A stretch of 64,000 nt of DNA from Deltaproteobacteria bacterium (GTDB lineage Bacteria > Myxococcota_A > UBA9160 > UBA4427). Position 1 is the stretch's first letter. Each line of letters starts with the position of its first letter. Position numbers and translations under genes: made by a program. The notes below the pieces were generated by a model. That model was not told where the DNA came from, made no database searches, and saw only the letters and a list, made by a program, of their open reading frames with translations. Location of the stretch: the NCBI GenBank assembly GCA_002719955.1, contig PBFW01000073.1:82429-146428 (forward strand). Direction: 5' to 3'. Positions 51,958 through 61,105 of the stretch are shown here, piece after piece.

Positions 51958-53937
51958 ATGAACGGTTATCAGGGCAAGATCTTGAAGGTTGATCTCACGA
52001 CAGGTGAAATCTCCGAGGAGACCATCTCGGATCTGGTCTACCAGAATGTACTGACCGGAGTCGGCCTCGGGGCCTATTACCTCTACAACAACATCCCAGC
52101 CGACGCCGATCCGCTCGGACCGGAGAATATCCTGGGCTTCACCAGTGGCCTCTTGACCGATACCGGAGGCCTCGTGACCGGTCGCTGGATGGCCGTCTGT
52201 AAATCGCCGCTCACGGGCGGTTGGGGCGACGCCAATTGCGGGGGCAATTTCGCGCCCGCGATCAAGCGATGTGGTTACGATGCCGTCTTCTTCAAGGGAA
52301 TCTCGCCCACACCTGTTTTCCTCTATGTCGACGAAGAGGGCGCAGAATTGCGAGACGCCTCCCATCTCTGGGGCAAGGACGCCATCGAAACCGAGAGCCT
52401 CCTCGAAGAGGAGTGCAGGACTAGGTTGGCACCCAAGGTCGTTGCGATCGGCCCGGCCGGAGAAAATCTTTCCCTGATCTCGGGGATCGTGAACGACGGC
52501 GGCAGGATCGCCGCGCGCTCGGGCGTGGGCGCTGTCATGGGTTCGAAGCGTCTCAAGGCCGTCGTCATGACCGGCAAGGCGCGAACGCAGATCCACGATC
52601 CAGCGGCGCTCAAGGTCTACAACAAGGAGGTAGGCGCCAAGTTCAAGGCGGCAACCTGGCCCAGCTTCTTCAAGGGCTATTTCTTCCCGATCATGAGCAT
52701 GCTGCTCAAGAGGGTCAAGACGGTCTCTGCGACAGATGGAATGATGGCCGTCATGATGAACAAGGCCTATGGCACGCCCGCCAACAACACGATGGGCTTG
52801 CCCAACGGAGATTCACCGGTCAAGAATTGGGGGGGATCGGTCAAGGATTTCCGAATGAAGCAATACAAGAAGTTGAACCCCGATCGCATCATGGAGCGAA
52901 AGCTGAAGAGCTACTCCTGCTATTCCTGCACGATCGGCTGCGGAGATATCTGCGACATCAGCGATCTCGGCGACGGAAAGATCGCCCACACCCACAAGCC
53001 CGAATACGAGAGCTGCGGGGCCCTCGGCGCACTGCTGCTCGTCGATGATCTCGAAGCGATCTTCCTGATTGCGGAGAACCTCAACCGTGCCGGAATGGAC
53101 AGCATCTCAGCGGGTACGACGGTCGCCTTCGCGATCGAGTGCTTCGAGAACGGCATCCTCAGCGAAGACGATACCGGAGGTCTACAGCTGAAATGGGGCG
53201 ATGCAGAAGCCGCTTCGCGATTGGTAGAGATGATGATCCACCGGGAGGGGATCGGTGATCTACTCGCCGACGGCGTCCGAGTCGGCGCCCAGAAAATCGG
53301 GAAGGGTTCCGAGAAATTCGCGGTTCATGTCGGGGGGCAAGAGCCCGGGATGCACGATCCGAAGCTGGATCCGATGCTCGGCGTTCACTACAGCGCGGAC
53401 CCGACACCCGGCCGACATACGATCGGGGCCGGCATGTATTACAACATGATGGGCCTCTGGGAAGAGGTCTCCTGGGCCCCCAAGGTCACAAAATATCCCA
53501 AATCCGAGGAATATATTCCCTCGGACAACGAGGCCGCGAAGAGCGTCGCTATCGCCTGCTACAAGCAACTCAACGACGCGGCGGGAGGCTGTTTCTTCGC
53601 CTTGATCGCGGGGCTGAACCACTGGAACCTGTTCAAGATGCTCAACCACACCACTGGATGGGATCTCTCCGCCGATGAGTACATGGCCATCGGCCTGAGG
53701 ATCCAGACTCTGCGGCAGTTATTCAGCGTGAAGCACGGCGTCCAGCCCAAAGACGCCATCATGACCGGGCGAGTGGTCGGAAATCCACCGCTGCGGACAG
53801 GGAATCTGAAGGGGATCACCCTGCCCATGGATGAAATGGTCTCCCTGCACTGGAAGCATTTCGGATGGAATGAGGAGACTGGTTTCCCCGAACAGGAGAT
53901 CACGACCGAACTCAAGGAACGAGGACTGATTCACTAG
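51958..53937 (+). CDS. Aldehyde ferredoxin oxidoreductase family tungsto/molybdoenzyme
   Basis: A 659-residue protein of the AOR family, close to the usual length. The N-terminal domain opens YQGKILKVDLTTGEI. The region GRWMAVCKSPLTGGWGDANC then GNFAPAIKRCGYD corresponds to pterin contacts. The [4Fe-4S] ligands are Cys321, Cys324 and Cys328 (SCYSCTIGC) and a distal Cys545 in AAGGCFF. The C-terminus carries VGGQEPGMHDPK, as in other members. It would oxidise an aldehyde to an acid, or run in reverse, with ferredoxin as electron partner. The family is best known in anaerobes, and here it lies among P450 genes. GGGAG precedes the ATG. Confidence 0.94.
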   Translation: MNGYQGKILKVDLTTGEISEETISDLVYQNVLTGVGLGAYYLYNNIPADADPLGPENILGFTSGLLTDTGGLVTGRWMAVCKSPLTGGWGDANCGGNFAPAIKRCGYDAVFFKGISPTPVFLYVDEEGAELRDASHLWGKDAIETESLLEEECRTRLAPKVVAIGPAGENLSLISGIVNDGGRIAARSGVGAVMGSKRLKAVVMTGKARTQIHDPAALKVYNKEVGAKFKAATWPSFFKGYFFPIMSMLLKRVKTVSATDGMMAVMMNKAYGTPANNTMGLPNGDSPVKNWGGSVKDFRMKQYKKLNPDRIMERKLKSYSCYSCTIGCGDICDISDLGDGKIAHTHKPEYESCGALGALLLVDDLEAIFLIAENLNRAGMDSISAGTTVAFAIECFENGILSEDDTGGLQLKWGDAEAASRLVEMMIHREGIGDLLADGVRVGAQKIGKGSEKFAVHVGGQEPGMHDPKLDPMLGVHYSADPTPGRHTIGAGMYYNMMGLWEEVSWAPKVTKYPKSEEYIPSDNEAAKSVAIACYKQLNDAAGGCFFALIAGLNHWNLFKMLNHTTGWDLSADEYMAIGLRIQTLRQLFSVKHGVQPKDAIMTGRVVGNPPLRTGNLKGITLPMDEMVSLHWKHFGWNEETGFPEQEITTELKERGLIH

Positions 53938-54009
53938 CCGAAGCGCGGTCCGGCCACGTCGGCCGCCACTGCTCAGAAGCCTCGCTGAGCGCCATGGTCG
54001 AATCGGCGT

Positions 54010-55182
54010 TCAATCCAGGTGATAGACCTTGACGGCGTTGTCCCGCATCACCTTGCGAATCGTGTCCTCCGGTACGCCTTCGAGCGCCTTTTCTGCGTAG
54101 TCGCGCGGATGCTGGGCGATCGACTTGGGCCCTGGTGCCATGGCCGTCGGGTGCGGAAAGTCGGTCTCCCAGAGGATATTGTCCGGGTATTTCTCGAGCG
54201 CGCCGCGCAGACCGTCGGTCTCGAACCAAAAACAACCGTAGATCTGCCGTCTGAAATACTCGCTGGGCAGGAGATCGTATTCGGGGTGCTCACTCGTGAC
54301 GCCGTTGTTCTGCCATTGCCAATCGAAACCCTCGAGAGCAAACATCAGCCAGCTCACGCCACTCTCCACCGACACGAAGTTGAGCTTTGGAAAGCGGTGA
54401 CAGACACCGGAGTAGATGATATCCGCGATACATTTGGCGTTATCCATGAAGAGCTGCGTACACATGCGCGCCAGGGCCGTTCGAACACCAAGCCCTTCGC
54501 CTCCGCCTAGCAGGTCGCCGACAGCGCCCGCTCCGATATGGAAGTTGATGGGCAGCTCCGCGTCCTGGGCGGCAGCCCAGATCGGATCCCAATGGGCATC
54601 GGTGATGGGGGGTTCCCCGAAGTCCGCGGGCTCACCACCAAAGATCACGCCCTTATGCCCCTTCTCGGCGCAGCGTTCGATTTCCTTCACCGCGGCGTCG
54701 ACATCCCAGAAGGGTGTCGCCATCAACGGGATCAGCCGCTTCGAGTCGGCACTAGACCAATCGATCAGGAAATCGTTGTAGGCTCTCACACACTCGAGCA
54801 TCAACTCGGGCTCCTTGAGCCGCAGGAAAGTGGCGGAGCCAAAGCCTCCGACATTCGGATAGAGCACCTGCGCGTAGATGCCCTCCTTGTCCATGTAGGC
54901 AAGGCGTTCGCCCGCGTCGTGGGACGCCGGGATCGCGTCGGCCAGCGTGTCCGGAAAATCGGGAAGCATCCCTTCGAACTCTGCCATCGCGGAGACGGCC
55001 GCAGGCATGAAGAGTTCATCTCCGATGGCCCAGAAATCCTTCGGGCCCCCGTTGGGATCGCGAATCACATGCGGAACGAGATCTCCCCATTTCGAGGAGA
55101 CGCGCTCGGTCCAGACATCGGGGGGCTCGGTCACGTGGGTGTCGGTGTCGATGACCTGATAACGATCGAAGATTCCAGCCAT
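54010..55182 (-). CDS. Amidohydrolase_2 family metal-dependent hydrolase
   Basis: A 390-residue ACMSD-like hydrolase/decarboxylase. Motifs are DTDTHVTEPPDVW (D14, H16), the INFHIGAGAVGD histidine, ESGVSWLMF and ETDFPHPTA. It has the same length as, and strong likeness to, the protein at 3866-5038, including YNDFLIDWSSADSKRLIP. They are therefore paralogues some 50 kb apart on opposite strands. AAAGGA seven bases before the ATG at 55182 is used as ribosome site; the frame stays open upstream. It is convergent with the AOR gene and divergent from the ferritin pseudogene. Confidence 0.93.
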   Translation of the reverse strand: MAGIFDRYQVIDTDTHVTEPPDVWTERVSSKWGDLVPHVIRDPNGGPKDFWAIGDELFMPAAVSAMAEFEGMLPDFPDTLADAIPASHDAGERLAYMDKEGIYAQVLYPNVGGFGSATFLRLKEPELMLECVRAYNDFLIDWSSADSKRLIPLMATPFWDVDAAVKEIERCAEKGHKGVIFGGEPADFGEPPITDAHWDPIWAAAQDAELPINFHIGAGAVGDLLGGGEGLGVRTALARMCTQLFMDNAKCIADIIYSGVCHRFPKLNFVSVESGVSWLMFALEGFDWQWQNNGVTSEHPEYDLLPSEYFRRQIYGCFWFETDGLRGALEKYPDNILWETDFPHPTAMAPGPKSIAQHPRDYAEKALEGVPEDTIRKVMRDNAVKVYHLD

Positions 55183-55597
55183 GGGGGCTTCCTTTCTGAT
55201 GAAATCGTTCGAACGGGACGCCCGAACACCGTCGCTGCCTGCGAGAATAACCACGTCGAGGCGCCAGCGCCGCAAGATCATGAGCGAAGAGCACGCGGGC
55301 CGCTTGACCGACCGCCGCTCTTCGGCTGACAATCTAAAAACCCGAATGCCCCGACGGGTTACGCAGATCCATCACGCCTGGATCGATTGCGGAGACAGGG
55401 ATCCGCACGAACCGAGGCAAAGCGTCTCATTCGGGGCCCTCGAACGGAAACAGGCCAATCGCGCGGCCCTGCACCGCACCGATTCTCCGAGAGGCCCGCG
55501 AGCAGATATGGAATATCATCCGCGGTGGCGCGCAGACTCGCCGGGCAACCGCTCCTGGGGAAAGCGCGGGCTCTCCTTTGAACGAAGGAAGACGATC
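55183..55597. other. Intergenic region, 415 bases
   Basis: This lies between the minus-strand amidohydrolase start and the broken ferritin gene and should hold the promoter of each. Several frames are open by chance, but none gives a recognisable protein. No RNA structure or repeat stands out. Confidence 0.45.
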
Positions 55598-56091
55598 ATG
55601 ATCAGCGAAAAGATCGAAGCGGCCATCAACGCCGAGAGCTACTCGTCGTATCTCTAGCTCTCGATGAAGGCCCATTTCAGGGCCCAGAACCTCAACGATT
55701 TTGCGAACTGGATGCGCGCCCAAATCCAAGAAGAACTCAGCCATGTCGCCAAGACGCTCGAATTCGTCAACGGCCGAAGCGGCCGCGTCCTACTTCAAGG
55801 CCCTCCGGGGTCCGCCGGTCGAATGGGAATCCTCGCATGCGGTTCCCGAGGCGTCCCTGGCCCACGAGCAACAAATCAGCGAGCGCATCAACACCCTCGT
55901 GGAGCTCGCCACGCAAGAGAAGGACCACGCCACTGTCACCTTTACTACAGTGGTTCGTCACCGAGCAGGTCGAGGAGAAAGCGGCCGTCTCGGATATCGT
56001 CCAGCGATTGAAGAGGGTCGCCGACGCTCCGGGAGGTCTCTTCCTGCTCGATTGCGAAGTTGGCACCCGCACCTTCCGCGATTCGGAATAG
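55598..56091 (+). pseudogene. Ferritin pseudogene (amber stop and two frameshifts)
   Basis: The ATG at 55598 opens a bacterial non-heme ferritin (FtnA-like): MISEKIEAAINAESYSSYL. It then meets TAG at 55655, where Tyr is normal. The same frame goes on with LSMKAHFRAQNLNDFANWM and IQEELSHVAKTLEFVN, then shifts near 55780 to SYFKALRGPPVEWES and EQQISERINTLVELA then EKDHATVTF. It shifts again near 55940 to LLQWFVTEQVEEKAAVSDI and GGLFLLDCEVG, ending 56091. The N-terminus also seems short of a few residues. Ferroxidase ligand regions (EELSH, HEQQ, EEKAA) can still be read. With three lesions it cannot make ferritin unless the sequence itself is wrong. Confidence 0.85.
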
Positions 56092-56245
56092 GATTGCGCC
56101 GCACGCCCGACTGATCTCGAAGGTTCGAGATCGCTGCATTCACAATCGCTTCGGCGAAAAAAGCCAATCAGCTCGCTCAGCGGTCGACATCAGGTTCGGA
56201 GCGAGCACATCACGAGCATGGTGCTCGAGTCCAAAAGGGGAAATA

Positions 56246-57199
56246 ATGAATTTTCGAACACCGATCTGTGACTTGTTCGGGATCGAAATTCCGATCTTTC
56301 TCGCCGGCATGGGCGGCGTCGCCATGTCGGAGGTGTGCGCAGCCGTTTCCGAAGCGGGCGGATTCGGCGTTTTGGGGGCCGCCGGGCTCAAGCCCGAGCT
56401 GCTCCGAGAGGAGATGCGCGCCGTGCGCGAACTCACGGACAAACCCTTCGGCGTAGATCTGCTCGCGGCTCTGCCCGACGAAGTACACGCCGCCGTCCCC
56501 ATCATCGAAACGGAAGGCGCCGCGGCCCTGATCACGGGTCTTGGCGTGGCGAAACCGGTGATCGGGCGCTGTCACGATGCTGGCCTCAAGGTGATGGCGA
56601 TCGGTGGCAAGGTCGATCACTCCATTGCAGCGCAGGCCGCCGGCTGCGATGCCGTCGTCGCGCAGGGCACCGAAGCGGGCGGGCATACGGGACTCGTCGC
56701 AGGCATGGCCGTCATCCCACAGACCGTCGATGCCCTTGATATCCCCGTGTTGGCCGCGGGCTCGATCGTCGATGGCCGGAGCTTTGCGGCAGCGCTATGC
56801 CTCGGCGCGCAGGGTATCTGGGTCGGCACGCGCTTCATCGCTTCACATGAAGCGCGTGCAGCAAAATATTTCAAGGAGAGCATCGTCCGCTCTGAGAGCG
56901 CCGACACAACGATCACGCGATGCTATTCAGGCAAGCCCATGCGCGTCCTTCGCAATGACTACGTCGACGACTGGGCACGCCGAACGGAGGAACTCCTCCC
57001 CTTTCCCGACCAGCTCCTACACAGCATGAACGAGGACGTGATGATGTTCAACGAAGAGGAGCGAATGAGGCCCGGGCGAACCGCCATGCCGGCCGGTCAG
57101 GGAGTCGGCAGCATCGACGACATCCTGTCGGTTGCAGAGATCATCGAGAATTTCATTTCTGAAGCGCAACAGACACTGGACACTCTCACGAACGAATAG
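56246..57199 (+). CDS. Nitronate monooxygenase family FMN protein
   Basis: A 317-residue FMN-binding TIM-barrel protein of the nitronate monooxygenase/2-nitropropane dioxygenase family. Supports are IPIFLAGMGGVAMSEVCAAV at the N-terminus, EAGGFGVLGAAG, the QGTEAGGHTG segment with the conserved catalytic His, and the phosphate-binding VLAAGSIVDGRSFAAALCLG. The FabK-type enoyl reductases share this fold, so that alternative stays open. AGGGG sits before the ATG at 56246, and the frame is open upstream. Detoxification of nitronates is the usual role. It follows the ferritin remnant and is convergent with the next amidohydrolase gene. Confidence 0.9.
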   Translation: MNFRTPICDLFGIEIPIFLAGMGGVAMSEVCAAVSEAGGFGVLGAAGLKPELLREEMRAVRELTDKPFGVDLLAALPDEVHAAVPIIETEGAAALITGLGVAKPVIGRCHDAGLKVMAIGGKVDHSIAAQAAGCDAVVAQGTEAGGHTGLVAGMAVIPQTVDALDIPVLAAGSIVDGRSFAAALCLGAQGIWVGTRFIASHEARAAKYFKESIVRSESADTTITRCYSGKPMRVLRNDYVDDWARRTEELLPFPDQLLHSMNEDVMMFNEEERMRPGRTAMPAGQGVGSIDDILSVAEIIENFISEAQQTLDTLTNE

Positions 57200-57257
57200 T
57201 CTCGCGCGCCGAACCTCCGGACCCGCCCCTACAGCGCGTCTAGTGCACGCCCAACGA

Positions 57258-58403
57258 TTACTGCAAGTCCAATCCGAAGAACTTGATCGCGTTATCACGA
57301 ACGATCAATCGGGTCTCGTCCGCCGGGACATCCTTGAAGCGCTTGGCCACCAACTCCTGTGAGTTCGGGAAGGTCGTATCGCTATGGGGATAGTCGACTT
57401 CGAACATGATATTTTCGACCCCAATATGATGTCGGGTCGTGAGTCCGACCGCATCATCGAGAAAATTCGCGAAGACCTGACGCTTGAAATAGAAGCTCGG
57501 CGGCTCCTTGAGCTTGGTTTTCGTCCAATGACGGTGCTTCATGTACACCTCGTCCGCGCGCTGCACCAGGTACCCGAGCCAGCCGACTCCGCCCTCGACC
57601 GACAGGAAGCGCAGCTTCGGATGACGAACGAGCACACCACTCCAGAGCAGCGTCGCAACGCTGATGAAGTTGCTGCTCGGAGCAACGGTCACGAAGACTT
57701 CCGCAGGAGTCCCCGCTGCGACGGCCAGGGGCATCGGAGAATCACGCATCGATCCCGAAGCGATATGCATGCTCACCGGGATCCCCGCCTCTTCGACCGC
57801 GTCCCAGAGCGGGTCCCAATGCTCGTCTCCGATATTCGGCAGACCGAGACTCTCCGGCGCATTGGGAAACGAGAGGGCCTTGTGGCCTAGGCCGAGGCCG
57901 CGCTGAAGCTCCTTGATGGCGAGGTCCAGGTCCCAGATAGGCAGGATCATCTGCCCGATGAAACGATTCGGATCCGCCGCACACCAGGTATCCGACAACC
58001 AATCGTTGTAGGTCTCCAGACAACGAAGGGCGAGGGATTTGTCCTCGGCCTCGCTGAAGAGCGTCCCCGCCATCCCCGGCACGCTCGGAAAGAGCGCCGA
58101 GACCTCGATCCCGTCACGATCCATATCCAACAGGCGTTCTTTGGGGTCGTAGCAGCCCTTGCGCATTCCCGAGAAGCGAACCGGATCAGTCGTATATTCC
58201 TCGAAGGAACGACCGGCCATCACGGAGAGCCCGATATTCGGTGACTGCTTTTCCTCGAAACTCCAATAATCCATATCGTTGTTGACGATCACATGAGGTG
58301 CGCGATCTTGGAACTTCTTTTCCAAGCGCCCTTCCCATACGTCGGGCGGCTCGATGATGTGGTCGTCAGTCGAAATGAGGCGGTAATCGATTGCTGTACT
58401 CAT
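57258..58403 (-). CDS. Amidohydrolase_2 family metal-dependent hydrolase
   Basis: A 381-residue ACMSD-like enzyme. Motifs are STDDHIIEPPDVW (D13, H15), the VSMHIASGSM histidine, the VEGGVGWLGYL strand and FEVDYPHSD with the late aspartate. An ideal AGGAGGA four bases before the ATG at 58403 fixes the start. It differs from the two 390-residue paralogues and is closer in wording to amidohydrolases found next to degradative P450s. It is divergent from the SDR gene at 58646 over 242 bases and convergent with the nitronate monooxygenase gene. Substrate unknown. Confidence 0.92.
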   Translation of the reverse strand: MSTAIDYRLISTDDHIIEPPDVWEGRLEKKFQDRAPHVIVNNDMDYWSFEEKQSPNIGLSVMAGRSFEEYTTDPVRFSGMRKGCYDPKERLLDMDRDGIEVSALFPSVPGMAGTLFSEAEDKSLALRCLETYNDWLSDTWCAADPNRFIGQMILPIWDLDLAIKELQRGLGLGHKALSFPNAPESLGLPNIGDEHWDPLWDAVEEAGIPVSMHIASGSMRDSPMPLAVAAGTPAEVFVTVAPSSNFISVATLLWSGVLVRHPKLRFLSVEGGVGWLGYLVQRADEVYMKHRHWTKTKLKEPPSFYFKRQVFANFLDDAVGLTTRHHIGVENIMFEVDYPHSDTTFPNSQELVAKRFKDVPADETRLIVRDNAIKFFGLDLQ

Positions 58404-58645
58404 TATTTCCTCCTGATGTGTCATGCGCGAACCCGTGAACTCCACGAACACGGCACAGAGACCTGCCCGATAGAGCTAGAACCGCCCACCTCGACTCGAG
58501 AATGGGTCAAAAGCGGAGCGCCCCCGATCATAACATTCTGACGCGAATTGCGAATAGCGACCCATGACCGAATCTCCTCTCGGGGGTAGAGTCGACCTTC
58601 GGTGCGGAGCCCGCACCTCGCGCCGGAAGAGAAGAGGAATCCACG

Positions 58646-59509
58646 ATGAAGCAGATCAAAGGACGCGTCGCCGTCGTGACCGGTGCCGCGAGCGGCATCG
58701 GCCGCGGGATGGCAGAGGCCTTCGCCGCCGCGGGTATGAAGGTCGTCCTCTCGGACGTTCGCGAAGAGGCCCTCATGGAGACCGTAGCCGCGGTGGCGAA
58801 GCTCGGCGAGGTTCGGGGCATAGCCGCCGACGTCAGCCGCGCGGAGGACGTACAGAACCTCGCCGACCGAACGCTCGAGGCGTTCGGCGCTGTGCACGTA
58901 CTCTGCAACAACGCCGGCGTCGCCAGTAGCAAGTCGCTGCTGTGGGAGAGCAGTCTCGAGGAGTGGCGATGGCATCTCGACGTCATGGTCATGGGCGTCG
59001 TCCACGGCATCCGCAGTTTCGTGCCGGTCATGCTCGCTCAATGCGATGAGGGCCATGTCGTGAATACGGCCTCGATGGGCGGCCTCATCACTGGGAGCGA
59101 CTCACAAGCGATCTACATGACGGCCAAGCACGGCGTCGTGGCACTCTCCGAAGCGCTCCAGGATCAGCTCGCCCAACAGGGCGAGCGGGTCAGGAGTTCC
59201 GTCCTCTGTCCTGGATTCGTGGCGTCCGAGGTCTTCGATAACTTCGAGACGCTGAAACCCGATGCTGTCCGTTCGCCCACGCGGACAAAGGAGGGACAGC
59301 AGATCGTCGACCTCGAGAAGAAGCTCCTCGCCGCGGGCAAGACGGCCCGGGAAGCTGGCGAGATCGTCTTGCAGGCGATTCGCGACGAGCGCTTCTACGT
59401 GCTGACCCACCCCGACTGGGCCTATATGGTCGAGGGGCGGATGCGCGCGATCGTGGACGGGGCCGATCCGGCGAGGCCGATCCCGCCCATAGGGGAAGTC
59501 TTCGGATAG
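58646..59509 (+). CDS. Short-chain dehydrogenase/reductase
   Basis: A 287-residue classical SDR with TGAASGIG (12-19), the CNNAGVASS strand, the catalytic Ser region NTASMGGL and the Y-M-T-A-K active site, then SSVLCPGFVASEV. An Asp ending the second strand (VVLSDVREE) suggests NAD(H). The C-terminal tail of about 50 residues (DPARPIPPIGEVFG end) is longer than in the SDR at 38332 and may close over the substrate. GAAGAGAAGAGGA lies upstream. It is followed after 111 bases by a P450 and a ferredoxin gene, so an alcohol made by the P450 may be oxidised by this enzyme. Confidence 0.93.
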   Translation: MKQIKGRVAVVTGAASGIGRGMAEAFAAAGMKVVLSDVREEALMETVAAVAKLGEVRGIAADVSRAEDVQNLADRTLEAFGAVHVLCNNAGVASSKSLLWESSLEEWRWHLDVMVMGVVHGIRSFVPVMLAQCDEGHVVNTASMGGLITGSDSQAIYMTAKHGVVALSEALQDQLAQQGERVRSSVLCPGFVASEVFDNFETLKPDAVRSPTRTKEGQQIVDLEKKLLAAGKTAREAGEIVLQAIRDERFYVLTHPDWAYMVEGRMRAIVDGADPARPIPPIGEVFG

Positions 59510-59620
59510 CCGCACGATCTCCGAGAAGCGGGTCGCGGGTGCAGCACGAAACGGGCTGCCGGGCCTGGGCAATCTACTCTAACATAGCCCACGGTCGGAT
59601 GAACGAGGGAGGCATTGCTG

Positions 59621-60817
59621 ATGGCAGAGAACCCGAATCTGGAGACCGGCGAGGTCAACCTCTTCGACCCCGAGATCGCCGCCTGCCCCCAGCCCGTCTA
59701 TCGAAAGATGCTGGCGGGTTGTCCGGTCGCGAAGTCGGCGATCGACGGCGCGCCCATCATTTCGCGCTACGAGGACGTCACCTGGGCACTCCGTCACCCG
59801 GAGATCTTCTCTTCCGCAATGGATCTGCAGATCGCGCTCGGCACCGAACGCCCGATGATTCCGCAACAGATCGACCCGCCGGCACAGACCAAATACCGCA
59901 AGATCCTCGATCCACGCTTCTCCAAGAAACGCATGAAAGAACTGACGCCTCAGATCCGCGCCGAAGCCAACGCATTGATCGATCGTTTCATCGACGCTGG
60001 CGAGTGCGAATTCGACGAAGCCTTCGCCATTCCCCTGCCCTGCAATGCGTTTCTGCACCTGATGGGTCTGCCCTCAGAAGAACTCGACCATTTCCTGCGC
60101 ATGAAAAATGGCATCATCCGGCCCCAGACCCTGACCGACGATATGAACCAGGTGCAGGCCATCCGAATCGAGACAGGCAAGAGCATCTATGCGTATTTCG
60201 AGGATCTGATCGCCGAGCGCAGGAGCGATCCGCGCGACGATCTGATGACCTACCTCATGCAGGCGGAACTCGAGGGAGAGAAGCTCTCCCACAACGAAAT
60301 TCTGGATATCTGTTTTCTCTTTCTGCTGGGCGGCCTCGACACCGTGACGGCCACGCTCGGCTGCAGCATCGCCTACCTCGCCGAGAATCCCGAGCAGCGG
60401 CGACGACTCGTCGAGAACGACACATTGCTCGACGGCGCCGTCGAGGAGCTGCTGCGCTGGGAGACCCCTGTGACCGGCGTTCCCCGCCTGCTGAAACAGG
60501 ATATCACCCTCGGTGGAATCGACCTGAAGGCGGGCCAGCTCGTCACGCTCTCCCTGGGCGCTTCGAATACCGATGACGAGGAATTCGGCAACGCGGCGGA
60601 CGTCGACTTTGCGCGCGAGCGAAACCGACACCTCGCCTTCGGTGCTGGTGCGCACCGCTGTCTCGGCTCGCATCTCGCACGCATCGAGCTGCGCGTCGCA
60701 ATCGAAGAGTGGCACAAACGGATTCCGGACTATTCCGTAAAACCCGGTGAGACCCCAACGTACAGCGCAGGCATCCGCGAGGTGCAATACCTGCCTCTCG
60801 TGTGGCCGGCGAGCTGA
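59621..60817 (+). CDS. Cytochrome P450 paired with ferredoxin
   Basis: A 398-residue soluble P450. The I-helix has LGGLDTVTATLG, the same GGLDTV form as P450cam; the ExxR pair is in EELLR; the heme loop is FGAGAHRCLG. The ATG at 59621 follows GGAGG by eight bases. A ferredoxin gene starts 16 bases after its stop, which makes this the only P450 here with an obvious electron donor. The reductase partner is not in the window. The SDR gene upstream on the same strand may act on the product. Terpene- or steroid-like substrates are typical for P450s of this wording, but that is inference. Confidence 0.95.
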   Translation: MAENPNLETGEVNLFDPEIAACPQPVYRKMLAGCPVAKSAIDGAPIISRYEDVTWALRHPEIFSSAMDLQIALGTERPMIPQQIDPPAQTKYRKILDPRFSKKRMKELTPQIRAEANALIDRFIDAGECEFDEAFAIPLPCNAFLHLMGLPSEELDHFLRMKNGIIRPQTLTDDMNQVQAIRIETGKSIYAYFEDLIAERRSDPRDDLMTYLMQAELEGEKLSHNEILDICFLFLLGGLDTVTATLGCSIAYLAENPEQRRRLVENDTLLDGAVEELLRWETPVTGVPRLLKQDITLGGIDLKAGQLVTLSLGASNTDDEEFGNAADVDFARERNRHLAFGAGAHRCLGSHLARIELRVAIEEWHKRIPDYSVKPGETPTYSAGIREVQYLPLVWPAS

Positions 60818-60833
60818 GGGCACGAGTCGTCTG

Positions 60834-61028
60834 ATGAAGGTCCACCTCGACGAGAGCCTGTGTGTCGGACACGGCCGCTGTTACGAGCTCTCCGCAGCCG
60901 TCTTTTCGGAGGACGAGTGCGGGCACGCGGTGCTGCTCTGTCAAAAGATCCCCCGCGAGCACGAGGCCGCCGCGCGCAAGGCCGAACTCAATTGCCCGGA
61001 AGACGCGATCCGACTCGAAGAAGACTGA
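60834..61028 (+). CDS. [3Fe-4S]-type ferredoxin of P450 system
   Basis: A 64-residue ferredoxin of the short type associated with bacterial P450s. Cluster residues are Cys10 and Cys16 in CVGHGRC and Cys54 in NCPEDAI. His13 stands where the fourth ligand of a [4Fe-4S] ferredoxin would be, the usual mark of the [3Fe-4S] (or His-ligated) subtype. The acidic C-terminus RLEED and start KVHLDESLC are family-like. It is 16 bases downstream of the P450 gene and surely serves it, passing electrons from an unknown ferredoxin reductase. Cys29 and Cys36 are extra cysteines not in the motif. Confidence 0.93.
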   Translation: MKVHLDESLCVGHGRCYELSAAVFSEDECGHAVLLCQKIPREHEAAARKAELNCPEDAIRLEED

Positions 61029-61105
61029 GGCCCCCCGAAGCCGTGATCACGGGAGTCGGCACCGACCCTCCGCCCAACCCGACTGCCGCCCCGACGCTGA
61101 GAAGA

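Noticed and set aside
53971..53990. GCTCAG/CTGAGC hairpin after the AOR gene
   Set aside because: The stem is only six pairs with no T-run; too weak to list as a terminator.
61041..61052. 12-bp palindrome CCGTGATCACGG between ferredoxin and LLM genes
   Set aside because: Lies between convergent genes, has no loop and no second copy that I noticed; an operator there would be odd.
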